Under the pieces are notes generated by a model, which saw nothing but the letters and a program-made list of their open reading frames with translations, made no database searches and was not told where the DNA came from. Both the position numbers and the translations under genes were made by a program. DNA of 64,000 nt from Strongylocentrotus purpuratus (lineage: Eukaryota > Echinodermata > Echinoidea > Camarodonta > Strongylocentrotidae), in contig NW_022145606.1 in the NCBI RefSeq assembly GCF_000002235.5, forward strand, positions 21,416,539 through 21,480,538, in the 5' to 3' direction. This document shows, piece by piece, positions 48,655 to 60,727 of the stretch. Every line of letters begins with the position of its first letter. Position 1 is the first letter of the stretch.

Positions 48655-48900
48655 ATGTCAATGTCCATATCTATCTGAAACATATCCTCACATTATGAAT
48701 TATCTGCCTGCATGGCAATCATATACCAGTAATTGATATCATTATCATCCCTTGTGAATGCACAGTATTCTGTCCTAGCTGTAGTTATATGTATAGCATT
48801 GGCAATGTTGATGTCAATTACAATGTCAATTACAATGTCAATTACAATGTCAATTACAATGTCAATTACAATGTCAATTACAATGACAAAATTGTCAAAG
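48655..48900 (-). pseudogene. Decayed tandem duplicate of the last consortin exon
   Basis: On the minus strand it aligns with the last CNST exon: GATATCAATTACTGGTATAT, GAATACTGTGCATTCACAAGGG for the Tyr-Cys region, and the 3' UTR start GTTTCAGATAGAT.TGGAC. The part matching the membrane segment has become a 12-bp repeat (TGTCAATTACAA on plus, about six units, 48812-48888) that translates as repeated Ile-Asp-Ile-Val. It ends early at a TAA, compared with the genuine exon. It could be an unused or alternative terminal exon. Confidence 0.7.
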
Positions 48901-49050
48901 GCCATTACAGTTCTCACTCTGATTGTTTACTATGACATTGTATTCTTTTTTCCCTGTTTATTTTCATCTACGATCTGATAGTGACTTTCTCTCTTTCTAT
49001 CTTTTCTTCACTGCTCCACCCACCTCCTCTACCTTTGGTCCTCTTCTACT

Positions 49051-49113
49051 CTCACTCTCTCTCTCTCTCTCTCTCTTTCTTTCTCTCTTTCTCTCTCTTT
49101 CTCTCTCTCTCTT

Positions 49114-49144
<31 letters not shown>

Positions 49145-49147
49145 CTT

Positions 49148-49182
<35 letters not shown>

Positions 49183-49227
49183 TTCTTTCTCTCTCTTTCT
49201 CTCTCTCTCTCTTTCTTTCTCTCTCTT

Positions 49228-49258
<31 letters not shown>

Positions 49259-49293
49259 TTCTCTCTCTCTCTCTTTCTTTCTCTCTCTTTCTC

Positions 49294-49324
<31 letters not shown>

Positions 49325-49340
49325 TTCTCACTCTCTCTGT
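49051..49340. repeat. (CT)n / (CTTT)n tract
   Basis: A simple pyrimidine repeat. The Ser/Leu/Phe and Arg/Glu open frames over it are artefacts of low complexity. Confidence 0.95.
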
Positions 49341-49548
49341 CTGCATCCTCATCATACAAAACTGATTTCATGTAACTCACCAAACTAAAGCTGCTTTGAA
49401 TATTATTTTACCATAACTGTAACTGTCTATTATTATGATTATTTGTTTTTGTAATTAATTGATCTGTAAAATTTCAACAGTGAAAAATGAATTTCCAAAT
49501 CGATAATAAACACTTAATTTCTATTTTTTCTTCAATTAATGTCCAAAT

Positions 49549-50928
49549 CTATCTGAAACTTGTCCTCACATTGTGAATCACTTGCCTGGCATACATATAC
49601 CAGTAATTGATATCACCCCTCGTTTGTGCGCAGTAGCCCGCCCTGTTGTTGTTGTAGCAATAGATGGATGATATCACTATGACGATGAAAACGGTTGCTA
49701 AGAAGAAGATCAACATCAGAAGCACTGTCATGACCCAGTCATCTGGAAATGGAAACGGGGATAAAGTTATTCCTATTGATTGTAACATATACGTAGTTAG
49801 TTAATTCGTTATTTGTTGCTACTGTCGTTAGTATTTAGTATAAATGTCTAATAATGTTTAATATGTTTGTTTTGTATCACTAGAAGAATATATTATTAAT
49901 TGAATATTATATATTATATTGTTGCTTTTACTCTAATATTTCAGAAATAACAATAAAAACATTTTGTTTAAATATATATTATAAATTGAATGGTATAGGT
50001 GTAATAACATTTCAAGTCTTAGACTTATATTGTCAAACCTTTGCGTGTTTCTCCACTGACTTTTTAAAGTCTACTGCTATTGTTTGTATAATCTCTTGTT
50101 GATCATGCCATGTAATCTGATGATCCATGCAGAAATTGATAAATAATTGTTTATGTTTGGATTATTTCTTTTAAAGAAAATTAAAAAATGAAGAGAAAAA
50201 CATACAAAAAAATGAGCCTGGAGAAAAGAAGTATAGGATAAAACAAAATACAACAGAATATAACGAGGGAAGAGAAAGAAAAATACAGGAGGAAAAAGGT
50301 AGAAGATTATTGGGGTATAAATCACTTACCACGTTCCTCTAAAGAAGTTGGTTCCAATTCTCCTTGATGTATCATTGCTTCATTTGTCCCTTCATCTACA
50401 CCATTCAGGTCTTTGCCATTATTATTGGTAAATCTATTTGTTGATATACAAAATAAAAACAACAACAAACAAAACAAAAATTATGAAAATATGCAGATAA
50501 GGATGTTGGACATAAGCCAGTTTTGAGAAATAAGCAGGCTTGAAATTGAGGCCACATTAGCCTTGACAACAACACCAAAATCATCATTTGTGAATAATTG
50601 TGGTATGAATTTTGCATTAGATATATGTTTTCTCAGCAAGTTTCAAGTGTATTTCATAGGCAAGTGTAAAACGTTTTATCTAGATGCCCGTGGTAGGACT
50701 ACACCTGTACATCTCTGACTTGATTTCAAATCACACTCACCTTTGCCTCAGCTCTGGTGCAGTGCTGTCAGGTGACACGGTGTCATGTGACCTCTCGGTC
50801 TTCAATGCCTCCTCCTCCTTCTCAAATTTCTGCATAGCATCTGTGGTTTAACAACAGAGAAAGAGAGAGAGAGAAGGAGAATTGAGAGAGAGCAGGAGAG
50901 AGAAAGAGAGGAGAAGAGAGGAAAATGA

Positions 50929-50963
<35 letters not shown>

Positions 50964-53900
50964 ATAAAAGAAATATCAAGTTATGCTATGACTACTACAT
51001 GTACTACTACTCACAAAAATAATGATGATGATGATGATGACTTAGAGTAATCTATTATTTTTAACCATAATTTTTTTTATTTTTTATGAGACTTGATTCA
51101 TATTTTGTTGTAATACAAAAATTAGTAACACACAAATGAGTGTATGAGATGGGATACCGTTTTCACCTCAATAGATTTCTTTACCTTCTTCAAATAACAA
51201 GAGATTGGATACATTTCTTCTCACAATATACCAACTTGTAAAACAAAGATTAACATATTAGACTTGTTACCAATCTCACCTCAATAGAGATCTTTCCTAC
51301 ATTAGAGTCAGATTGGATACACATCTTCTTACAATATAATAACAAATACACAGAAGTATAACATGAGATAGGATACCGTTCTCACCTGAATAGAGTTTCT
51401 TGCCCACATCAGCATAGATAACAGTGAAGAGATCCAGTGATGCTATGGTAACGGGATGGTCCTCTCCATAAACAGTTTGATACATCTTGGTCGCTTTCCC
51501 ACAGTAGTCTAGAGCAAGCTGCAACCTAAAAGAACAAAATTCAAAAAATAAAGTGAAACCCACCTTGAGTCACATGTGCACCCAGACAGCACAATGTCTC
51601 AAACAATTCTCACTATCGACAGTATATTATACAAACCTGTATGTTATGTTCAAGCCCCATTTCAAATGCATTCTCAGAAAGAAAGAATAGGATGAATAAA
51701 GATGAATAAAGTTGAATTAAAAGAAGAAGGAGAAAAGAGAAGGAAGAGATAGTAAAAACAAAACTGTGTTTTTCAAAAAATAAGAATATGAAAAAAGAAC
51801 AGAACAGAAAAAAATAACAGAAAAAGAATAAATTGGATAACAAGAAAAGAAAGAGAAGAAGAAGAAGAGGAACAAGGAGGGGGAGAAGGAGGAGGAGGAG
51901 GAGAAGGAGAAGAAAGAGAAGGAGAATAATAAAGAGAAAAAGAAGAAGGAGAAAACGAATAAAAGGGAGAAGAAGACAAGAAAGAAAAATAAGGAATAGA
52001 AGAGAAAAAATGAAAGAGAAAGCAGGGGACAATGGAGAAGAATGATTTTTTTTTAAGAGAAAGGAAAAATATTTTAAAGACGATAAAGAAAAGAGGAAGA
52101 AGAATAAAGAAGACGAATGAGAAGAGGAACAACAGAAAAAGACTTATGAATTCCAAACGATAAACTTACTTTCCCTCCTTGAGGCACAGTCTAGCCAAGT
52201 TCTCCATCTCTTGACCTTTCTTAGCATCAGGTGAAAGGTCATCATCTAGGTCATCACTCTTATCATGGCTAGACTCCTCACCAGGCTCTTCATCGAGTTG
52301 TTCATCATGCTGTTCCTCGCCCTCCCCTTTGCTTGGCTTCCTCTCAGCTTTAGAGCCTGCGAGGATTAAACAGAATACAGAAACTGACAATATCTATAGG
52401 AGACATGAAAATGAAAAAAGGGAGGGAGGGATGGAACCATATACATGTACATGTACAACATACATATAGTTCAGATTTGGCCTTAATAAGGACATGATGG
52501 ACAAGTAGAGAAAACTGTGGAGACTAAACTAAAGGAGATATAAAAACATTGATAGGCTGACAACAGAGAAAGAGAGAGAGAGAGAGAAAGACAGCACGAG
52601 ACTGAGAGAGAGAGAGAGAGAGAGAGAGATAGACAGAGATAGGAAGAGAGAGAGAAAAAAAGTGAGAGATTGTGAAAAATAGCATGAAGGGATGCACAGA
52701 AAATGGTTTCCAAAAAAAAATGAACTTCAATGACTTGTGAAACCAGAAAATTAATAACAGCTTTTATAAATTACTTATCCTTAATATATAATGTTTTCAA
52801 ACCTAATTAGAATGCTTACTCAGGTATGCATGTTAAAAAATAATAAAATAAGTGTCACGCATTAGGCGTGACATCACGCATTTCGAGGGTCTGGAAATGC
52901 TCTCACGCACGGTGCGCGCGCTAGATTTTAAAAAAATGCTATACCTTATACGTGTGTTATACCCTCGCACGCGCGCATGCGCGCCGAAAAATGAAAATGT
53001 CACAAATTGGCGATCTTTGAAATTGGCGTCTCTGTATTCATCATACATTTATCATCATTTCCATTTTCATTTAATATGCGAGTACAATTTCTAGCCATTT
53101 TACCAGTCTCTGTTTATCAGTACTTACCTGAGTCTTTCTGTACACTAACTATATCAATCAGAGCAGTTTCATAATACATCTTCTCTGCTTGGATGAAATA
53201 AACAGCTTTCTCATCTGAAAAATCGCTATTAAGGAAAAAAAACAGTTATCATGGAGTGAAAAAAATGCTCCTGTCTACCAAGTGTATGTTTTGTGCTGCA
53301 CAAAGATTCAATCAGTTGAATTTGGCCATTACAAGTAGTGGGTTCTTGATGTAGACAAATGATCATGTACCTGTTAGAGCTCATTTTATGTATATTTTAC
53401 TAAAAGAAAGAAAAAAGTCAGTCAGTCACTCAATAGTGTCTGACAGTGAAGTCTAGCGAGTAAATGGGTTTCCTTGCATAATTTGAATATTAGGACTCTG
53501 CTAACGTTTAAATTTCACAGATAGGACATACATGACATATTCATAATTCCTGCAAAGTTCTACAGAATTTGATGTTGGTTGCAAAAGGGTCAAAGTATCT
53601 TTTAAAAGACAAAAACAGAAGAATTGTTATCATATTAGATTGTAGCACTAAGTGCACAATTTATGAATAATCATTATTCTTAATAAAGGATACATTCCTT
53701 GTGCTCAAAATAGATATCAGCAACAGCATGAAGACACCTTGGCAGCTCCTCAAAGGTTGACCCCTCGGACAACCCTGTGATGGCTCCAAGATAACACGCG
53801 AGGGCTCCCTCCAAATGACCTTCCTCTTGTCGTCTCGACCCCTCACGGTAGAGATTTGACCTCTCAGGTCGCATCAGGTAATGAAGTTCACGATCCAGCA

Positions 53901-55231
53901 GGGCTTGGATGTTATCTGGATGAATTATGGGGAAAGAAGTTTTGTTTTGTTTTTATTTTCTGTATAACAATTCATACATACAATTTACAAATATAATAGA
54001 AATCAAGAAAAAAAAACCGGCTGGAATGCTCTATTCAGAGCCATCATTGAAATGGCTCTGCTCTTCCTAGAGGTCCAGAATCATGATTGCAATGAATTAG
54101 TAAAAAATCTATAGCAAGACAAAAGTGACTACATGACATTCAAAGCAGCAGTCTTTGCTGGTTTTCTTAAGTTGAAGTTAAATACAAAGAGAGATTAAAA
54201 ATAATTATATAATATTGGCTGCCCTTGAGTGGTATATCAGTTATATTTGCAAGCTGAATATAATATATCTGATATACCACAAAAGAAAGTCAATATCATT
54301 ATTATTATACATTAAAAATTTGAGCTACGTGCAGTGAAATTTAGAGGATTGAAAAGATCAATTTATCAATCAATGGCAATATTCCAATCCAATAGTGTGT
54401 CGAGAAGTCTTAAAGCAAAACTTGGAAAGTCAAAATGAAATATGATTCAACTTTTGAATATAAATTGGTGTCTAAAGATAAAGTTGAAAAATTTGGGTTC
54501 CCAATTGAAGTCCACATTAAAGGAACCTGTACACAAAGGCCACCTGCCCATACATGTACAGACTACTTCTCTTGTCTCGATCCCTTGCACAGTCTTTCTG
54601 TACAGCTTTTACAGGATTACTTCAAATCAAGATTATCATCCTCTATTTTCTTCATTACAGACCGTGTTCATTGTTAAAGTCAACATAGGGTCTATATAGC
54701 AGCTGACTGACACAAATAGACAGTAATCTTTTTTAGGATTAACTGTATTAACATACCATTTTTCTCTGACTGAATCTCTGTTTTAGTCGCTTCTGTGGTC
54801 TGCGATACATCATGATCTGATCCATCCGCTCCTGCTGTAGATCTTGTCACGTTACCAGCCCCAGCATCAGGGCTTCGATCGGTATCCCGCTCCCCGTCAT
54901 CAGGGACTGCAGTCATTCCCTTCTCTCCATCTGGAGTTCCTTCTTTCTGGTGATGCGTTTCATCCTCATTTATTCCCTCGTTATCCTGTTTCTCTCCAAC
55001 ACTACCATCTGAGCTCTTCTTGTTTTCAATCTCGACATCACCCACAGGAGTATCAGGGTCTTCCTTCTCACCCTGAGCATCTAAAGCTGGTTGTGAGTCG
55101 AGAATTCCATCTTTTGTGTCTGGTACCATGCCCGACCTTTGACCTCCTGTATCCCCACCAGGTCCTGGTTGGGGTGTGCTGAGGGGGGTGTGGTCTGTAT
55201 CATCTGCGGGATTCACAGGTTCTGACATCAT
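49549..55231 (-). CDS. CNST: Consortin (trans-Golgi connexin-sorting membrane protein), 8 coding exons
   Basis: Coding exons (minus): 55231-54757, 53915-53694, 53214-53128, 52356-52170, 51525-51386, 50840-50741, 50433-50330, 49742-49549. They total 1509 bp in consistent phase, giving 502 aa. The start ATG lies a few bases after an acceptor (55237-55239), so at least one 5' non-coding exon exists. Residues 1-155 are acidic and Ser/Thr/Pro-rich. Then comes a helical, TPR-like region with LPRCLHAVADIYFEHKEYEK and AVYFIQAEKMYYETALI, which matches the conserved consortin block. An acidic linker follows (about 262-324), a second helical segment (LALDYCGKATKMYQTVYGED), and a C-terminal membrane span (about 443-465, VLLMLIFFLATVFIVIVISS) before a short Cys/Tyr-containing tail (INYWYMYARQV). 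Known consortins bind connexins and clathrin adaptors at the TGN. The invertebrate role is inferred. The intron after the second coding exon is U12-type. Confidence 0.85.
51155..51385 (-). repeat. Tandem copies (~110 bp x2) of the CNST fifth-coding-exon donor edge
   Basis: The genuine junction on the minus strand is AAACTCTATTCAG|GTGAGAACGGTATCC (exon end 51386). Copies with CTATTGAG|GTGAGATTGG and CTATTGAG|GTGAAAACGGTATCC end at about 51281 and 51167. Each keeps a usable-looking GT donor and ~30 bases of exon-like sequence (GTAGGAAAGATCTC, GAAGGTAAAGAAATC). Confidence 0.82.
51720..52160. repeat. Purine-rich (GA/GAA) low-complexity tract
   Basis: A-G-rich sequence on plus (pyrimidine on minus), inside the CNST intron between coding exons 4 and 5. 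Smaller GA tracts lie at about 50858-50962 and 52565-52660. All are intronic, and the frames across them are artefacts. Confidence 0.85.
53215..53693 (-). other. U12-type intron of CNST
   Basis: On the minus strand the donor is GTATCCTTTA after ...AAGGAAT. The branch motif TCCTTAAT is at 53228-53235, about 15 nt before the acceptor (TTTTTCAG). The codon split T|AT (Tyr) restores the conserved KEYEKAV block. The intron also holds a left-truncated TTAA MITE family B copy (about 53283-53600). Confidence 0.87.
53283..53600 (+). mobile_element. TTAA MITE family B, copy 3, left-truncated
   Basis: Matches the right 60% of 24504-25032 from GTGCTGC.CAAAGATTCAATC to the terminal CAAAGTAT.TTTTA. More diverged than copies 1 and 2. 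The left inverted repeat is missing. Confidence 0.75.
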
Positions 55232-56151
55232 GGATTCTGTCAATGAGGACCAATAAAAAAAACTGGATTAAAGTAATTAATCATACCGGTACATTAATCT
55301 GAAATGATGTGCATGTTTGTGAGAAATGTTTGAAGTAAAGAAATAAACGATAAGGCACTGTACACGGAGTCTGACTATACAGTAGAGTCTATGTCCGTAA
55401 GCAAAAATAAAGTTGATACTGTTGCGTTGCCTTTGGATTCTAACACAAAGCATGCATCCAATAATTTTCTCTTTCCAAACATAAGATAAAAATCAACTCT
55501 GATCCCCTCGCAGTTATGAGATGTCCAAATCTACCCCACAATCTGTCCCACTTTTTCCCTAAAATCAGCACATTCTATGCTAACAGAAACCATGGTAACA
55601 ACAGAATGCAATATCATTTCAGTGATGTTCAGACATCATAATTATAATTTCCCAATATTCAATTTAAATATTGTCCTTCCTAGCCAGGCACAGAGAACTT
55701 TAGCTTAGCCTTAGGCTTACATGATGTAGGTCTACATTAGCGCATGCGCAGATCGTTCATCCGATCTCAGCCTCATTTTCATAAGTTGATGGCACCTAGC
55801 TTAGCCGACATGGGCCCTTCACTTCAGAAGAATCCATATGTATCCATCATAGAAGTATTATACTTGACTCAAGTATATAAATAACAGTATAGTCAGCTGG
55901 GTCTAGTACTAAGTACTAGTAGTAGTAGTCTGGCCTGGGGCCTGGCCTGGGGCCTGGCGCACTAGCTGGCCAGACTCGCGGGCGCGGGCTTCGTACAGAT
56001 GCTCCTGCAGTATGCCACTGCACTGCACAGTAATTTATTGCTCTTAATCTTAGTCTTATCGAGGCTTACATTGACTGTTTAGTAAAATCCTTCACATTTC
56101 ACATGAATTGCTAGTTAATTATCAAATGTATGAAATTTGTGCGATAATCAC

Positions 56152-56287
56152 CTCGAATGTGTTCTCCAAACAGTCTAAAACAAAAGCTCAAGCAGTCCAA
56201 TCACAAATCTCCCCGGCGCAAAATCCTTGTTTTGGCGTCCGTGGATTTGACCTTTGACCTGGCCAGAAAAAGGTGCTTTCCCTTCGT
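56152..56287. promoter_or_regulatory. Candidate bidirectional promoter / first exons of CNST and SNRNP35
   Basis: Two facing donor-like sites bracket this stretch: minus-strand ACATTCGAG|GTGATT ending at 56152, and plus-strand CTTTCCCTTC|GTAAGTAAG ending near 56286. Between them are a CCAAT box (56197-56201) and CpG-containing CCCCGGCGC. Both genes need an upstream non-coding exon (acceptors at 55237-55239 and before 60688), so this is the natural place. Inference from splice-like motifs only. Confidence 0.4.
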
Positions 56288-57561
56288 AAGTAAGCCCGAG
56301 GAGGTGCATGGATCTTTGAGTTTGACTTTCATAACATTTCTACTTCATTCTTGTAATGGTCTAACGTTTATTACGACCTTATACATTTAGTTGGGAAATG
56401 TGGATGATAGTGTTTTCCACGTCTTACTCGAATCAGGCCAGGGTCTTGGAGATGAAGGCAGTTTACTTTAGCTAGCTTGTTGTCAACTTCTTGAATTGCA
56501 CTCGACTCCCTAGAGTTGAGCGGATTGGAGGAAGGATAGACGCCTATTCTACCGGCGTACCAACAGTAGCCCCTGCCGTCTCTTTGCTCTGCAGCTCAGC
56601 AGTGGCTGTTGCAGTGGCTGTTGGCGCCACACACATATCAAGCAAGTACACTCACACTGTCATATATAATCTAGTAACTGTCTTTTTCTTTATCCTGAAA
56701 AGTGCAGGCTTCATGGAATGAAGATTACGCATTGTTTCTTTTGTTTTTGTTGATGTTAGGAATAGGAGTTATTTATTTTGCAGTGCTTTGTTTTGTGTAA
56801 TTTTTTATTACGGTATTATTTTGTCTTGAATATAAAAAAATTGGGTTGTCTTTCTTTTCCAATTTTGAATTTGAGGTATAGTTTATGGAACAGGATGAAC
56901 GATAAAAGATTGAAAACCTAGTCTGCTTTCATAAACCATTATTACAACAGTGAAGTTTCAAGAAATTTTTAGGAATTTAGTTAAATATTTATACACATAA
57001 GGTCTATGAAACGCAATCTTCTTTCCCAAATAAGTTTAAAATTTATATAAACTTCAGTCAGTTTCCAATTTACTCACAGTTTAAAAAAAAATCTTATGAA
57101 TTATTTATTAGATCTAGACCTACTGTACTTTTTATTTATTTATTTATATACCCCCCCGGTATATATATATATTTTTTTTTTGGGGGGGGGGGGATGCCAA
57201 AGCCTAGTTCAATCATATCCATCTTCAGATTATCATAAGTTTTTCAGAAACAAACAAAAAAATCAGATCAGGTCCAGATGCTGACAATTAATCCAAAGAT
57301 CCGAACAAGTTGTTTTTGTTGTGGGGGAGCTGCTCTGTATTTCGTACTTGAATTCAGCATTTTAGCAAAGCCTATTCAGCCTATTTTCGAACTGAAAAAC
57401 AGAATCAGCCTCCACAACTTGGTTTGGAAGGCTGTTCAATTCCACAAACTGTTCTCATAGAGAAGAAGTTAATGATTAATACAAGTACTTTTGTCTGCTC
57501 TGCGCTTTAAGTCAGATGAAATCTGTTACCACTATAGTGCTAGTGTTACTGACCTCAAATG

Positions 57562-57799
57562 CCCAAATTCACAAAGGAGGTTTAAATTTAACCCATGGTT
57601 TAAATCTCTATTTTCATGTACATAACCCATGGTCTAAAACTCTCAAATTAGCGCAAAATAAACGTGACACAGTCAGAGGTCCAATATTAGATGCGCGCAA
57701 GGCAAGATACCCATAATTTGCACTAATTTTAAACCATGGGTTATGTAAATGAGGGTTTAAACCATGGGTTAAAATTAAACCTCCTTTGTGAATTCAGGC
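57562..57799. mobile_element. Palindromic MITE (TTCACAAAGGAGGTTTAAAT)
   Basis: The left arm AATTCACAAAGGAGGTTTAA...AACCCATGGTTTAAA is matched by an inverted right arm ending TTAAACCTCCTTTGTGAATT. Each arm contains the motif ACCCATGG twice (ACCCATGGTTTAAA / TTTAAACCATGGGT). About 238 bp. Confidence 0.78.
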
Positions 57800-58037
57800 C
57801 AAAGAGAGAAGTCACATTAGAACCATAAATTTTGAGCGATTTAAAAGTCTGAATCATGTGACCACGAGCTAACCTATACCAGCAAAAGCAACGTCAGTCT
57901 ACGTAGTCTCCCTTCATAACAAAGTCCTTTCAATGAAGGAACAAACCTAGATATATATATGTCTTTGATAACAACAAGACAGAATGTTATAAGGTATCAT
58001 ACCAAACTTCTCTTTGTGCAAGCTTAAAGATAAACTT

Positions 58038-59826
58038 CCCATAGGAAAGTGAAAAGTATGCCGCAGACCTGCCGCAGACCTGCCGCAGATCTGCCGCAGA
58101 CCTGCCGCAGACTAAAAGTCTGCGGCAAAGAGTATGCTGAAGTATGCGGCAGAAAGAAACTTTGCTGCAGACTTGCCGCATACCAGTATGCCACAGGAAC
58201 AGTCTGCGGCAGATCTGCGGCAGGATGAAATTTTGCTGCAGACTTGCCGCATACTAGTATGCCACAGGAACAGTCTGCGGCAGATCTGCGGCAGGATGAA
58301 ACTTTGCTCCAGACTTGCCGCATACTAGTATGCCACAGGAACAGTCTGCGGCAGATCTGCGGTAGGATGAAATTTTGCTGCAGACTTGCCGCATACTAGT
58401 ATGCCACAGGAACAGTCTGCGGCAGATCTGCGGCAGGATGAAATTTTGCTGCAGACTTGCCGCATACTAGTATGCCACAGGAACAGTCTGCGGCGGATCT
58501 GCGGCAGGATGAAACTTTGCTGCAGACTTGCCGCATACTAGTATGCCACAGGAACAGTCTGCGGCAGATCTGCGGCAGGATGAAACTTTGCTCCAGACTT
58601 GCCGCATACTAGTATGCCACAGGAACAGTCTGCGGCAGATCTGCGGCAGGGCGAAACTTTGCTCCAGACTTGCCGCATACCAGTACGCCACAGGAACAGT
58701 CTGCGGCAGGTCTGCCACAGGAAATCCCATTAAAGTCTAATAGGGCCAATTGAAACCAATCATCTCATGCATATTCATTATTACTTTACACGTGTGACAG
58801 AAAAATACATTTATCATGATTTGTTAAGCAAATTAAGACAATGCACATCATTTTTGTGATTTCTATTTTCCTTTTGCCATTATTAACCAATAGATTATTT
58901 TGTCTGATCATGTTACAATTACATTCACGTTTAAGCAATAGATATATTGATTACTAACCAAAAAACTATGATTACTAACCAAGAAACAATATACATATTT
59001 AGTATATATATGTGTACGAGCCTGTGTCACTTTAAATGTTACTCTTGAATACACTTCAAATGATCAATGTGATGAAGTTAATACAATTGAGAATAGAATA
59101 TACCTAGTTGGTAATATCGATATATATTGGTATTACCTAATTGGTAATATCGATATTGCCAATATCGATTATGAAGTATCAATCAGTTTATCACTGGTTC
59201 TTCTACATGCATACTTTATTGCCACGTACTGGATATGAAAGAGTATGCGGCAGGTCTGCAGCAGGTCTATACGAGATATGAATATTCATGACGAAGAGTC
59301 TGCGGCAGGTCTGCCACAGACTCTGCCGCAGACTTGCGGCAGACCTGCCGCAGACTCTTCATCATACTGAAAGAGTATGCGGCAAGTCTGCAGCAAGTCT
59401 GCGGCAGACCTGCCGCAGACTCTTCATCATACTGAAAGAGTATGCGGCAAGTCTGCGGCAGACCTGCCGCAGACTCTTCATCATACTGAAAGAGTATGCG
59501 GCAGGTCTGCAGCAAGTCTGCGGCAGACCTGCCGCAGACTCTTCATCATACTGAAAGAGTATGCGGCAAGTCTGCAGCAAGTCTGCAGCAAGTCTGCGGC
59601 AGACCTGTCGCAGACTCTTCATCATACTGAAAGAGTATGCGGCAAGTCTGCGGCAGACCTGCCGCAGACTCTTCATCATACTGAAAGAGTATGCGGCAAG
59701 TCTGCGGCAAGTCTGCGGCAAAACTAATTTGCATGTGAAAAAGATGACTGTCTGCGGCAGGTCTGCTGCAGATCTGCGGCAAGTCTGCCGCAGGAGTATG
59801 CGGCAGGCTCATTTCTTTCCTATGGG
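58038..59826. mobile_element. Foldback-type element with tandem-array arms
   Basis: The outermost ends are CCCATAGGAAAG (58038) and CTTTCCTATGGG (to 59826), a 12-nt inverted repeat. Inside each end lies GTATGCCGCAG / CTGCGGCA-type sequence. The left arm (about 58140-58735) is about eight direct repeats of 71 bp. The right arm (about 59285-59750) is six units of variable length (about 50-76 bp). Both arms are built from TGCGGCAG/CTGCCGCA blocks that are themselves palindromic (GTCTGCGGCAG.CCTGCCGCAGAC; GCATACTAGTATGC). The ~500-bp centre (58740-59230) is unique AT-rich sequence. No protein is encoded. The frames across the arms are repeat artefacts. The architecture is like the foldback (TU-type) transposons known from sea urchins; family identity is not established. 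Confidence 0.75.
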
Positions 59827-60447
59827 TTGAGTTCTGGTAAAAAAAGAAAATGAATTCTCACAGAATCTAACGAAACTTACACTGAATGTTCAAGATTACA
59901 AATAAATGTCATGTGCCAAACAATTTTGGAAGAAAATGTATACTGGCTGAGTAATGATCATATATAGAAAGATAAGGAAATCAGGGTAGTACTAGCCCCG
60001 ACACCATGTGTGTTGTCCCATATACATCTATCTGTGTAAGTGATTGTTACTTTACCAAGACTCTGCCAAATTTATGATGATTTTGATGACTCTAGAACCT
60101 TGCATTACTCACCATTACTTACATGCTATATGATCAACTTTTCTGATCCATTCCACACCTTTTCTTTCACAATGCAATCGAATTACCGCAGTACTCAAAA
60201 TACTGTATAGCCATTCAAGACAGGTATTGTCATCTTTTACACATATTCCACTTTTTACTCATTTGATCTTACAGTGCCCATCACACAAGCATGTATAACA
60301 TCTCATTTTTTAAAAAGAATATAATATTTATAAAGGCAACAACAACATTAAATTGCTATAAATTTGTTGACTGTTACTGAAATACATGTACATGTACATG
60401 TACATGTACATGTACATGTAGGCCATCATACATTTTCTTCTTTTTAA

Positions 60448-60644
60448 AGGCAGGCTTTACTACTTCAGCCAGAAGGGATTAGACCACCCATCGAGCCAGC
60501 GAGGTCACTGTGATAGGTGGCTATCTCATTAACTTAGCTCTCATTTAACATAAGAAAAAGAGGATCATGGGGGACCAACAGGCACCGATTTGGGAAGTTT
60601 TCTATATAGAGGGAGCAAGTAGCTACAAGTAGGACAGTGTGCCT
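60448..60644 (+). mobile_element. TTAA-flanked MITE family A, copy 4
   Basis: Bounded by TTAA (60444-60447, 60645-60648). The ends AGGCAGGCTTTACTACT and AGGACAGTGTGCCT, with the family core. It lies 43 bp upstream of the SNRNP35 first coding exon. Confidence 0.8.
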
Positions 60645-60727
60645 TTAAAAGTAAAGCCTTATCTAATTTGTATTTTGAATCTTGTAGGAGTTTCCTCCAC
60701 TATCGAGAAATTTGATGAGTCATCAGC

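Larger units (their letters stand above)
45010..49548. other. PSMD2-CNST tail-to-tail intergenic region
   Basis: Contains the 3' UTRs of both genes. A possible PSMD2 AATAAA lies at 45522-45527, but this is uncertain. Also present: a dispersed-repeat copy (about 45535-45615), the inverted TTAA MITE family B copy (47237-47767), the duplicate of the last CNST exon (48655-48900) and a CT-rich tract (49051-49340). Between these the sequence is AT-rich with no recognised gene. Confidence 0.6.
56288..60687. other. Putative SNRNP35 first intron / intergenic repeats
   Basis: Contains a poly-T/G run (57171-57193), a palindromic MITE (57562-57799), the foldback element (58038-59826), a TACATG hexamer repeat (60384-60421) and TTAA MITE family A copy 4 (60448-60644). 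No conserved coding exon is recognised. The open frame at 56491-56721 has no familiar features. Confidence 0.55.

Noticed and set aside
48997..49388. Arg/Glu- or Ser/Leu-rich open frames
   Set aside because: Translations of a CT-dinucleotide tract, not genes.
58140..58735. CRISPR array (regular 71-bp repeats)
   Set aside because: Eukaryotic context, no unique spacers (the whole unit repeats), and internal palindromes of a foldback element.
58024..59830. Several 60-120 aa open frames on both strands with repeated motifs
   Set aside because: They arise from the palindromic repeat arrays of the foldback element. The same peptide appears on both strands, and there is no start context or conserved family.
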